A DNA stretch of 28,386 nucleotides from JABSOG01 sp041583135 (lineage in GTDB: Bacteria; Pseudomonadota; Gammaproteobacteria; Enterobacterales; Alteromonadaceae): contig JBFHGJ010000077.1 of assembly GCA_041583135.1 (NCBI GenBank), positions 1 through 28,386 of the forward strand. Reading direction: 5' to 3'. Positions 1-5,766 of the stretch are shown here, piece after piece. Position numbers and translations under genes: made by a program. The number at the start of each line of letters is the position of its first letter. Within the stretch, counting starts at the first letter, position 1. A model generated the notes under the pieces. The model searched no databases. It saw only the letters and a program-made list of their open reading frames with translations, and was not told the origin of the DNA.

Positions 1-24
1 GGTGAAATACAGGACGTATTTCAT

Positions 25-43
25 AATCCCTCCCTCACCGCCA
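25..43 (+). other. tRNA-Ser 3'-end-like segment (T-stem 3' strand, acceptor 3' strand, GCCA)
   Basis: The segment reads AATCCCTCCCTCACCGCCA. It parses as the end of a T-loop (AAT), a 5-nt T-stem strand (CCCTC), a 7-nt acceptor strand (CCTCACC), discriminator G and CCA. CCTCACC plus GCCA is the 3' end of enterobacterial tRNA-Ser (GCU and GGA isoacceptors). The 5' part of a tRNA is absent, so this is a copy of the end only. It recurs at 209-227 and, with one change, at 396-414. Confidence 0.7.
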
Positions 44-94
44 TATAAACAAAAAGGCCCAGCAGATTTTCATGCTGGGCCTTTTTGTTTATAT
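43..94 (+). terminator. Rho-independent terminator (repeat unit 1)
   Basis: A perfect 22-bp inverted repeat (43-64 with 73-94) closes an 8-nt loop GATTTTCA. The core GGCCCAGCA/TGCTGGGCC is GC-rich and followed by TTTTTGTTT, with AAACAAAAA on the other side, so it can work in both directions. It starts at the final A of the tRNA-like CCA, the usual place for a tRNA operon terminator. Confidence 0.9.
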
Positions 95-184
95 CGACTC
101 GGTAAGGGCCGGGTGACGAACCCGAGCTAGGGTTCGACAAAATGGCCGGGAGCCATTTTGAACGCGCTTTAGCGCGGCCCGAAG

Positions 185-371
185 GGTGAAATACAGGACG
201 TATTTCATAATCCCTCCCTCACCGCCATATAAACAAAAAGGCCCAGCAGATTTTCATGCTGGGCCTTTTTGTTTATATCGACTCGGTAAGGGCCGGGTGA
301 CGAACCCGAGCTACTAGGGTTCGACAAAATGGCCGGGAGCGATTTTGAACGCGCTTTAGCGCGGCCCGAAG
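185..371. repeat. Tandem repeat unit 2
   Basis: Near-identical to unit 1. The two visible differences are a 3-base insertion in the loop of the CGAACCC/GGGTTCG hairpin (around 311-316) and a C-to-G change that puts one mismatch into the AAAATGGC hairpin near 341. The terminator hairpin and the 19-nt tRNA-like segment (209-227) are unchanged. Near identity between units indicates recent duplication or ongoing homogenisation by recombination. Confidence 0.88.
227..278 (+). terminator. Rho-independent terminator (repeat unit 2)
   Basis: Exact second copy of the 22-bp-stem terminator (227-248 with 257-278, loop GATTTTCA), again directly behind the tRNA-like CCA. Two strong terminators in series would isolate the downstream genes from tRNA transcription. 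Confidence 0.9.
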
Positions 372-419
372 GGTGAAATACAGGATGTATTTCATAATCC
401 CTCCCTTACCGCCATGTAA
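372..419. repeat. Tandem repeat unit 3 (partial, ends after the tRNA-like segment)
   Basis: Third copy starts at 372, keeps the GAAATAC/GTATTTC hairpin (one loop change) and the tRNA-like 3' end (396-414, with one C-to-T change at 407), then diverges right after the CCA, before the terminator. The array therefore ends exactly at the tRNA-like end, as the E. coli rtT array ends in a partial unit. Confidence 0.8.
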
Positions 420-471
420 AAGCCTTTTGAATTAATGACTTAGCGGTTTTTCTGCTTTTTGTGGATCGCCA

Positions 472-702
472 TTGGAGCATTTCAACTTAAAGGCTCTTTT
501 TAAAATGCTTTTTATCAAATGCATTTATCTGTCTATTGGAGCTCCTTATTTGGATATTTTCCGCAAATTTAACACCTTCTGTCCTAGGGGTCTTTTTATT
601 GTGTCTATACCGGTTGCAGGAGTCACCTCTATTCTTGTTTATTATGCAGTGTATGAAATGAGAGAAATGCTTGAGTTATATATGCAAGATAACTCTAAGT
701 AA
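472..702 (+). CDS. Small predicted membrane protein, unknown function
   Basis: A 76-residue frame opening at TTG 472; an alternative ATG at 505 has a purine-rich AAAGG about 11 nt upstream and may be the real start (65 aa). Residues around 40-62 (LFIVSIPVAGVTSILVYYAV) form one clear membrane helix, and the region around 12-28 is also hydrophobic. The tail (YEMREMLELYMQDNSK) is charged. I recognise no family. It lies between the tRNA-like repeat array and the 12-residue-repeat gene, in visibly AT-rich DNA, as expected of accessory genes behind a tRNA. It could be spurious; its membrane-helix pattern and the absence of a competing frame are the only support. Confidence 0.4.
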   Translation: MEHFNLKALFKMLFIKCIYLSIGAPYLDIFRKFNTFCPRGLFIVSIPVAGVTSILVYYAVYEMREMLELYMQDNSK

Positions 703-816
703 ATCTGTCAACGCTCATTTACTGTATGACAAGAATAGATATGTAAGTATACATTTCCTGTTTTAGGTTTTTCTATTGAACACTATTTTTAAATTTTAAT
801 AGTACCTTTTATACAA

Positions 817-2298
817 TTGAGTTATGTTACATCTCCAAGGATTACTGAGCTTCTACAGTTAAATATGAATAAAGATGAAGAAATTAAACAGCTTATGGGT
901 AAAGACGCTCTTGAGCTTTGGTTGTGTGGCAAAGATAGATGGAATATATGGGTTGAACAACATCCAAAAGCAGAGATTAGCTTTCAAAATGTTGACTTTG
1001 CTGGAAAAAGAAATACCAATAGTAACGTGATCGATTTTTCAGGGTTTAATTTTCCAGAAGGGCTTGTAACCTTTTCCAATGCAAAGTTTGGAGACAACAA
1101 TGTGTTATTCAATAATGTTGATTTTGGCAACGGCGATGTAAATTTTATTGGAGCAAAATTCGGCAAAGGAACTATCCAATTTGTGCAGTGTAAATTTGGG
1201 CGGGGATATGTACAGTTTTGTGGTGCTGATTTTAATGATGGAAATGTTTTCTTCAATAAAACCAATTTTGGTCATGGTTATGTTTCTTTTGCTGATGCAG
1301 TATTTGGCGAAGGCAAAGTCGACTTCAATGATGCAAGAGTTGAATCTGGCGCAGTATCTTTTCTAGGAACTTCATTTGGTAGCGGCAAAGTAACCTTTGT
1401 TCGTTTTGGCTTTGGAAATGATTTTGTCGATTTCAAGAATTCGATATTTGAAGAAGGTGATGTATATTTTGAAGCCGCTATGTTTGGTAATTCAAATGTT
1501 CATTTTTCAAATACTAACTTTGGCACTGGCAACGTTTATTTTTCGAGTGTTATTCTTGGTTCTGGTGAGTTCTGTTTCGAGAGAGCTGTATTTAAAGGGC
1601 ATGCTGTTTTTTCAAATATGCTGAAAATTAACGAGGTTAAAGCAGTTTCATTTAAGGGGGCTGCTTTTGAGAAAACGTTAGATCTATCTGGTAATAGAAT
1701 GAAGTGTGTACCAGACTTGCTTGAGACCAAGATTACAAACCAGATTTCTTTAGATGGTTTTTCATGTGAGCTTAATTACGTTAACCACTGGTGTCTTTTT
1801 CGTAAGGTAGAAGATCAACAAGATATCGCCAGATTGAGGCGGTTAAAAGAAACAGCTGAAAACAATAAGGATCATGAACGCGCACTGGAGTTTCATGCCC
1901 AAGAAATGAGAGCAAAACGATGGAATGAAAACCGATCCATTCTCTGGTTAACTCTTGACTGGTTGTTCTATAGAGTTAGCAACTATGGGCGTAGTATTTT
2001 CACACCAATTCTGTGTTTATTGGTTGTTTGGCTTTGGTCTTCAAGTTTTTATTTCATCGAAAGCAAATGTGTAGATATGTCTCCAAAAAAACAATTTCTA
2101 GAGGCTCTTTTATTTTCTGGAGGTCAGATGCTGCCATTTATACCGGATAGTAAGAATGTTAGAGCTGACGGGATGATTTCTCTTTTTGGCGGGGATATGG
2201 CTCCTGAACTTCATGCATCGGCATTTTTACAGAGTTTTTTCTCATTAATTTTATTTTTTCTTATTGGCTTGGCCCTGCGTAATCGTTTTAGAATTTAA
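817..2298 (+). CDS. Pentapeptide-like 12-residue-repeat membrane protein
   Basis: A 493-residue protein in three parts. Residues 1-78 are a mostly soluble N-terminal region. Residues 79-258 hold 15 consecutive units of exactly 12 residues with consensus FGxGxVxFxxAx (for example FGNGDVNFIGAK and FGKGTIQFVQCK), expected to fold as a right-handed beta-solenoid related to Pentapeptide_3-type repeats. The C-terminal third has a charged helical stretch, a motif SNYGRSIFTPI, a membrane helix near 400-415, a hydrophobic re-entrant-looking segment (FSGGQMLPFIP) and a last helix ending LALRNRFRI. That ending is typical of membrane-anchored pentapeptide-repeat proteins with an ion-channel-like tail. 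Function is unknown. The start is uncertain: TTG 817 gives the longest frame, and ATG 865 is an alternative. The DNA is AT-rich relative to the genes after 3600. Confidence 0.85.
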   Translation: MSYVTSPRITELLQLNMNKDEEIKQLMGKDALELWLCGKDRWNIWVEQHPKAEISFQNVDFAGKRNTNSNVIDFSGFNFPEGLVTFSNAKFGDNNVLFNNVDFGNGDVNFIGAKFGKGTIQFVQCKFGRGYVQFCGADFNDGNVFFNKTNFGHGYVSFADAVFGEGKVDFNDARVESGAVSFLGTSFGSGKVTFVRFGFGNDFVDFKNSIFEEGDVYFEAAMFGNSNVHFSNTNFGTGNVYFSSVILGSGEFCFERAVFKGHAVFSNMLKINEVKAVSFKGAAFEKTLDLSGNRMKCVPDLLETKITNQISLDGFSCELNYVNHWCLFRKVEDQQDIARLRRLKETAENNKDHERALEFHAQEMRAKRWNENRSILWLTLDWLFYRVSNYGRSIFTPILCLLVVWLWSSSFYFIESKCVDMSPKKQFLEALLFSGGQMLPFIPDSKNVRADGMISLFGGDMAPELHASAFLQSFFSLILFFLIGLALRNRFRI

Positions 2299-2303
2299 GA
2301 GGC

Positions 2304-2345
2304 TTAGTCTGAATTAGATCAACTTTGGATCAAACCCCAGACTAA
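2304..2345 (+). other. Stem-loop after the repeat-protein gene
   Basis: TTAGTCTG (2304-2311) pairs perfectly with CAGACTAA (2338-2345). It begins 6 nt past the stop codon at 2298 but lacks a following T tract, so it may be a weak terminator or an mRNA 3'-end structure. Confidence 0.35.
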
Positions 2346-2381
2346 ACCAGACCAAATAAGACAACCTAAAAAACAAGCAAC

Positions 2382-2406
2382 GCCAGCACACCAAGCCATT
2401 GCTGGC
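2382..2406 (-). terminator. Putative terminator for the minus-strand gene at 2499-3092
   Basis: GCCAGCA (2382-2388) pairs with TGCTGGC (2400-2406) across an 11-nt loop. Read on the minus strand, the hairpin is followed within about 8 nt by TTGTTTTTTAGG, giving a plausible intrinsic terminator downstream of the minus-strand gene. Confidence 0.45.
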
Positions 2407-2443
2407 TGTCAGGCACTAGCTCTGAGGGGGCGATTGGATTGCG

Positions 2444-2500
2444 GGGAGTAGTTTTGGACGTGCTTTAGCACGACCGAAAGGGTTAAATACAAGGTCATTT
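2444..2500. repeat. Diverged copy of part of the left-end tandem repeat
   Basis: This stretch aligns without large gaps to bases 148-204 of the left-end array (GGGAG, then TTTT, the TTTA-loop hairpin, CCGAAGGG, AAATACA, ATTT). The 5-bp hairpin is kept as CGTGC-TTTA-GCACG, while the array has CGCGC-TTTA-GCGCG, so the middle pair changed from C-G to T-A on both sides. The tRNA-like end and terminator are missing. It overlaps the stop codon of the next minus-strand gene. Confidence 0.65.
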
Positions 2501-3092
2501 AGGTCAACGAAGCTATCTGTATCAATCCATATATTCCCAACACCACAGGTGCAGCAAAATCAATTATAAGACGGAAATAAAATATATAATCGAAATGTCT
2601 CAACTTTCTATCGGCCATCCAACTAGCTTCTGTATGAGCTTGCTCGATTAGCTCAGCTTCTGTTTTTGCACCGAACTGCTTTAGGTCTTCGTTTTTGTGG
2701 TAATCTTCGGTATCGTTCCGAATGAAACTGTAATGAATATCCTCGGCGTCATCATATTGTGCTCTATTTTGATTCTCTTTTTCCATATCTCTACTCATTA
2801 TCTCGTCGTAGGCTTTGCCATGAAAGCTTCTTGTTAGCCTATCTTTATACAGTTCATAGAATTCCAACTGTGCAACTACGACAAAATGAATTAAGAAATA
2901 TGCTAACACAGATAATACAAATATCCCCATGGAGGATTGCTGTGAAGGAGCAAACTTTAACCCTAAAATACCAAATTGGCTTGGCAGTTGCCCTGTCCAA
3001 CCCATGAATATGCAGGCTCCAGCCAGAACCATTGTGTTGCGACGGATTTTAAGTGTTTCGTCCGACATTCGACTATCGTATTTATTTGCCAT
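2499..3092 (-). CDS. Predicted three-helix membrane protein, unknown function
   Basis: A 197-residue protein starting at ATG 3092. Two hydrophobic segments (about 20-40 and 53-76) are followed by a long, highly charged, probably cytoplasmic region (about 80-165, rich in D, E, K, R, N and H, with HYSFIRNDTEDYHKNEDL). A C-terminal helix follows at about 168-193 (FDYIFYFRLIIDFAAPVVLGIYGLI). I recognise no family. The layout resembles small membrane proteins found singly in accessory islands. The gene's last codons lie in the diverged repeat at 2444-2500, so its 3' end may have been set by a recombination event. It faces the repeat-protein gene convergently. Confidence 0.65.
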   Translation of the reverse strand: MANKYDSRMSDETLKIRRNTMVLAGACIFMGWTGQLPSQFGILGLKFAPSQQSSMGIFVLSVLAYFLIHFVVVAQLEFYELYKDRLTRSFHGKAYDEIMSRDMEKENQNRAQYDDAEDIHYSFIRNDTEDYHKNEDLKQFGAKTEAELIEQAHTEASWMADRKLRHFDYIFYFRLIIDFAAPVVLGIYGLIQIASLT

Positions 3093-3129
3093 TGTTTAAC
3101 TTCACAATAAAATTTTGTTATCACTTTAG

Positions 3130-3471
3130 TTCCAAAATGAAAACCGGTCAACAAGCCATACTAATCACCAAATATCACATCTTGTCCTCAACCATAATAT
3201 TCCGAACATATCCCATTACATCTGCTTGCACCTTATCCAAAAAGAACCAAGCAAAAAGGACGTTGCTATTTCAAAGGTTGTTTCTACCAATCATCGCCAC
3301 GTTGAGCATGTTAAGCAGATTGTCAGTGACAAATCTAACAGTAAGTGCTGCGTAAAGTGCGGAAGCGATATGGTCAAGAGAAAGGCCAAAAGAGGTGCAC
3401 ATGCGGGCAACACCTTTTGGGGATGCAGCCAATTCCCCCAATGCCGTCATATTGAAAGTGATGTGGTGTGA
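3130..3471 (+). pseudogene. 3' remnant of a zinc-finger (zf-C4_Topoisom) nuclease-like gene
   Basis: The frame is open from 3130 (after TAG 3127) to the TGA at 3469-3471; the only usable start inside is TTG 3226, giving 81 aa. The C-terminal half is a clear topoisomerase-type C4 zinc ribbon: CVKCGS, then KRKAKRGAHAGNTFWGCSQF, then PQC, with four cysteines spaced C-x2-C ... C-x5-C. The preceding TNHRHVEHVKQIV resembles the linker before this finger in NERD-type and other restriction-endonuclease-like proteins, where it closes a protein of 200 or more residues. No catalytic domain is visible upstream, so I read it as the tail of a 5'-deleted gene. It could instead be a stand-alone zinc-ribbon protein. 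Confidence 0.55.
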
Positions 3472-3482
3472 CAGGTCCAATT

Positions 3483-3501
3483 GGCGGTTGGCTTGACCGC
3501 C
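3483..3501 (+). terminator. GGCGGT/ACCGCC stem-loop, possible terminator
   Basis: GGCGGT (3483-3488) pairs with ACCGCC (3496-3501) across a 7-nt loop, 12 nt after the stop of the zinc-ribbon frame. No T tract follows, so termination is uncertain. The same GGCGGT/ACCGCC core occurs in the stem-loop at 5682-5702. Confidence 0.35.
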
Positions 3502-3532
3502 TCAATCAATTAATGAATAATACGCAGCTTTG

Positions 3533-3579
3533 CTTTGTTGGTAATTTAAACAGTCATCAATGACCGCTTACCAGCAAAG
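3533..3579 (+). other. Long two-part hairpin upstream of the DUF4234-like gene
   Basis: CTTTGTTGGTAA (3533-3544) pairs with TTACCAGCAAAG (3568-3579), 11 of 12 positions plus one G-U. Inside it CAGTCAT (3551-3557) faces ATGACCG (3560-3566), 6 of 7. It lies in the leader region 50-100 nt before the GTG start at 3631 and could be a transcript-leader structure or a small palindromic repeat. Confidence 0.45.
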
Positions 3580-3615
3580 GTGTCTTAATTTGTTCAAACT
3601 GAATGTTGCGTATTT

Positions 3616-3620
3616 AAAGG
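3616..3620 (+). promoter_or_regulatory. Ribosome binding site deciding the GTG start at 3631
   Basis: AAAGGA lies around 3615-3620, about 10 nt before GTG 3631. It supports GTG as the start, since there is no in-frame ATG nearby. Confidence 0.6.
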
Positions 3621-3630
3621 AAATTGTATT

Positions 3631-4206
3631 GTGAGCAATGATATTTATGCTGCCCCCGAGGCGGATTTAGAAACCGCCACCCTTGATGGGTCTAATGAGT
3701 TTTATGTGGTGTCGCCTGGTAAGTTTTGGGTGATGTATTTACTGACCTTCGGTATCTATCAACTTTATTGGTATTACAAAAACTGGGCGCTGCATTGTCA
3801 AAAACATGAAAAACAGGCGTGGCCTGTGGCCCGTGCAATTTTTGCGATATTTTTTACCCATTCACTGTTTGGCGCAGTCAATCAAAAGCTCGTCAGTGCC
3901 AAGGTTGATTATAGTTGGTCTCCCAATTTACTGGCGACCGCTTATGTCATTATGCTCCTTGCTGACCGGGTTTTCGATAGGCTGATAGTTCCCTCAAGCG
4001 AATCGGCGGCTTTAGCGATAGTCAGCTTGGCATTTTTACCATTGATTGGTTTTGTACAATATCGCGCGCAATTGGCTATCAATATGGCCTGTGGCGATCC
4101 ACAAGGGGAAGGCAATAGTGGCTTTACCGGTTTAAATTTTCTCTGGATGTTGCTTGGTTTGGCCTTTTGGGGCTTGGCTTTGTTCGGTATGTCTACTTAC
4201 TTCTAA
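3631..4206 (+). CDS. DUF4234-like integral membrane protein
   Basis: A 191-residue protein with a short soluble N-terminus (MSNDIYAAPEADL) and then FYVVSPGKFWVMYLLTFGIY, followed by QLYWYYKNW. That is the hallmark of DUF4234-like proteins: a first helix, then a Y-W-Y-K-N-W amphipathic stretch. Further helices lie at about 66-88, 98-116, 126-150 and 168-188. Function is unknown; such proteins are common in marine gammaproteobacteria. The GTG start is supported by an AAAGGA site. It converges on the small minus-strand gene ending at 4217 with only 10 bp between the two stops, leaving no room for a separate terminator. Confidence 0.75.
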   Translation: MSNDIYAAPEADLETATLDGSNEFYVVSPGKFWVMYLLTFGIYQLYWYYKNWALHCQKHEKQAWPVARAIFAIFFTHSLFGAVNQKLVSAKVDYSWSPNLLATAYVIMLLADRVFDRLIVPSSESAALAIVSLAFLPLIGFVQYRAQLAINMACGDPQGEGNSGFTGLNFLWMLLGLAFWGLALFGMSTYF

Positions 4207-4216
4207 ACTGCCAATA

Positions 4217-4504
4217 TCAGCGTGGTTTTTTATAGGCGCTTTTAACTGGTGGCGGGTCCATTTCCACTTTACAGGCGCCGTATTTTTGTTTCATGGTGGC
4301 GATAAACAGCGCTTTGTCGCAGGCGATGGCGTAGTATCGGCCTTTTTTTGGCAAGCTGGCGATAAACCGCCGTATCTTGTCGCGGCTACTCCATACTTGT
4401 ACAAGATAATTGCCTTGGTCGGTTTTGCGCCGTGAAAAGTCGCTTGCCTCAGACTCTGAGGTAAACGGCTGATCTGTATTGCTTAGCAAATATAAGGTGT
4501 CCAT
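4217..4504 (-). CDS. Small conserved-looking hypothetical protein
   Basis: A 95-residue soluble protein starting at ATG 4504. It begins MDTLYLLSNTDQPFTSESEA and has a basic, proline-rich tail (EMDPPPVKSAYKKPR). No signal peptide, membrane helix or known motif is seen. It starts 26 nt after the stop of the flavin monooxygenase gene in the same direction and is probably co-transcribed with it. A competing plus-strand frame (4154-4435) covers the same DNA but reads as low-complexity hydrophobic sequence, so the minus-strand reading is preferred. Its role is unknown. Confidence 0.55.
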   Translation of the reverse strand: MDTLYLLSNTDQPFTSESEASDFSRRKTDQGNYLVQVWSSRDKIRRFIASLPKKGRYYAIACDKALFIATMKQKYGACKVEMDPPPVKSAYKKPR

Positions 4505-4530
4505 GGCGCTGAGTATAGCAGCACTTTGAT

Positions 4531-5589
4531 TTAGGCTGTATCTTGGGTGGCCTGTTTGGCGATATAGTCAAATAAGAATTTGGCGTCGTCTTTCACCCCG
4601 CCTAAGGTGGCTGAGCCACGGGTGTACATCCAAGGTAAGCCAATAAAATACAAGCCTTTTTGTTCGCCAATGCCGCGATAGTTTCGCGGGTAGCCTTCAT
4701 CATCGAGGGCGAGGTCTTCAATCCAGCCAAAGTCCGGCTTAAAGCCGGTCGCCCATATTATATTGCGAATGTCGTCTAGCTGCGTATCTTCAAAGGTAAT
4801 TGTATTGCCGTTTGCCGCGATGGCTCTGCCAACTGACTTTACATTGTCTTTACGTAGTAATGCTTTTAGGTCGGTGCCGATGATGGGCTGGGCAATTTTG
4901 CTGAGCTTTTTACCTAACCAACTGTATTTATTCACACTTAAAAAGCCGGTTTTGGTAAACCACCACCACAAGGTTTTACCCAAGAAGGTTTGCGGCAGCA
5001 CGCTGGCACTGGATGAGCCTGACAAGTAAACCTGCCTTTGGCTATCACTGAGTTCTTGCAAAATCTGTACGCCGGAGTCTCCTGCGCCAACAACCAAGGC
5101 GTTACCGGGCTTTAATTGTTGTGGATTTTTATAGTCGCAGCTGTGAATTTGCCAGATATCTTCGCTGATGTCTTTATGCAATGCCGGAATAAATGGCGTG
5201 TGAAAAGGCCCTGTGGCAATAATAACGTTGTTGGCCTGTAAGGTTTTCGCTGGGCTTGATATCTGATAAATACCTTCTTTACGACAAAGCTGGTTAACCT
5301 CAAAGTTAAGCTCGACTGGTAAGTCAAACTGTTTAACGTACTGCTCAAGATATTGAGCTACTTCGTTTTTGTCAGGGTAGTAGTCATAGGGCATGGGAAA
5401 ATCCATACCCGGTAGATGATTAAATTGAGAGGGGGTAAATAGGGTGAGGGAGTCCCACCGTTTTAACCAACTGGCACCTATTTGTGCCCCGTTGTCTACT
5501 GCTAAAAACTGAAATCCGGCTTGTTTAAGGTAATAGGATATTGCTAAACCGGCTTGCCCTGCACCGATCACGATATAATCGTAAATCAT
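4531..5589 (-). CDS. Flavin-dependent monooxygenase / NAD(P)-binding oxidoreductase (FMO/CzcO type)
   Basis: A 352-residue soluble flavoprotein. An N-terminal FAD-binding Rossmann motif GAGQAG is at 9-14, and a NAD(P)H-binding motif GAGDSG at 168-173. An ATGPF segment at 125-129 and the late ATGFKPDF motif (280-287) are standard for class B flavin monooxygenases of the FMO/YUCCA/CzcO group. The C-terminus (GLYFIGLPWMYTRGSATLGGV) is the usual final FAD-contacting segment. These enzymes use NADPH and O2 to oxygenate small soft-nucleophile or ketone substrates; the substrate here cannot be told. The CzcO name in databases reflects neighbourhood in heavy-metal loci, and no metal genes are present here. 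It heads a likely two-gene unit with 4217-4504. Confidence 0.85.
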   Translation of the reverse strand: MIYDYIVIGAGQAGLAISYYLKQAGFQFLAVDNGAQIGASWLKRWDSLTLFTPSQFNHLPGMDFPMPYDYYPDKNEVAQYLEQYVKQFDLPVELNFEVNQLCRKEGIYQISSPAKTLQANNVIIATGPFHTPFIPALHKDISEDIWQIHSCDYKNPQQLKPGNALVVGAGDSGVQILQELSDSQRQVYLSGSSSASVLPQTFLGKTLWWWFTKTGFLSVNKYSWLGKKLSKIAQPIIGTDLKALLRKDNVKSVGRAIAANGNTITFEDTQLDDIRNIIWATGFKPDFGWIEDLALDDEGYPRNYRGIGEQKGLYFIGLPWMYTRGSATLGGVKDDAKFLFDYIAKQATQDTA

Positions 5590-5681
5590 TAAACTCTTGT
5601 CACTTCTTTGTTGCGCTGAGGGGGGATCCTACGGGCTGGGGAAGGGGATGTAAACCGTGAAATTAGGAACTGTCATTTTTG

Positions 5682-5702
5682 AAGGCGGTTAGTGACCGCC
5701 TT
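5682..5702 (-). terminator. AAGGCGGT/ACCGCCTT stem-loop downstream of the serine hydrolase operon
   Basis: A perfect 8-bp stem (5682-5689 with 5695-5702) with a 5-nt loop TAGTG, in the gap between two minus-strand units and 64 nt past the hydrolase stop. Read on the minus strand, it is followed by CAAAAATGAC rather than a T tract, so it may be a stabilising 3' structure or a weak terminator. Confidence 0.45.
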
Positions 5703-5766
5703 TAGCTGTCGATCTGGGGCGTAAAAAATGTGGCTAAACTTAAGCTAAGTTGCTGAGTTTTAGCCG

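Larger units (their letters stand above)
1..184. repeat. Tandem repeat unit 1 (tRNA-Ser 3'-end / terminator unit, rtT-like)
   Basis: First unit of a tandem repeat; base 1 recurs at 185 and 372, and the true left border may lie outside the window. Nearly the whole unit can fold. It contains a 7-bp hairpin (4-10/16-22), the 19-nt tRNA-like end (25-43), a 22-bp perfect hairpin (43-94), a 7-bp hairpin (117-123/130-136), an 8-bp hairpin (139-146/152-159) and a 5-bp hairpin (163-167/172-176). A short frame, ATG 142 to TGA 187, would give a 15-residue peptide. The architecture matches the E. coli tyrT repeats (rtT), where each unit starts with the 3' end of the tRNA gene. That relation is an inference from structure, not sequence identity. 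Confidence 0.85.

Noticed and set aside
1..419. CRISPR-like reading of the repeat array
   Set aside because: Units are 184-187 bp and contiguous with no unique spacers, and hold terminators and a tRNA-like end; this is a tandem duplication, not CRISPR.
3053..3355. Plus-strand frame of 100 residues
   Set aside because: Overlaps the start of the minus-strand membrane gene and the zinc-ribbon remnant in another frame; no recognisable motif.
4154..4435. Plus-strand frame of 93 residues
   Set aside because: Overlaps the end of the DUF4234-like gene and lies opposite the minus-strand gene at 4217-4504; its sequence has low-complexity hydrophobic character and no ribosome site.
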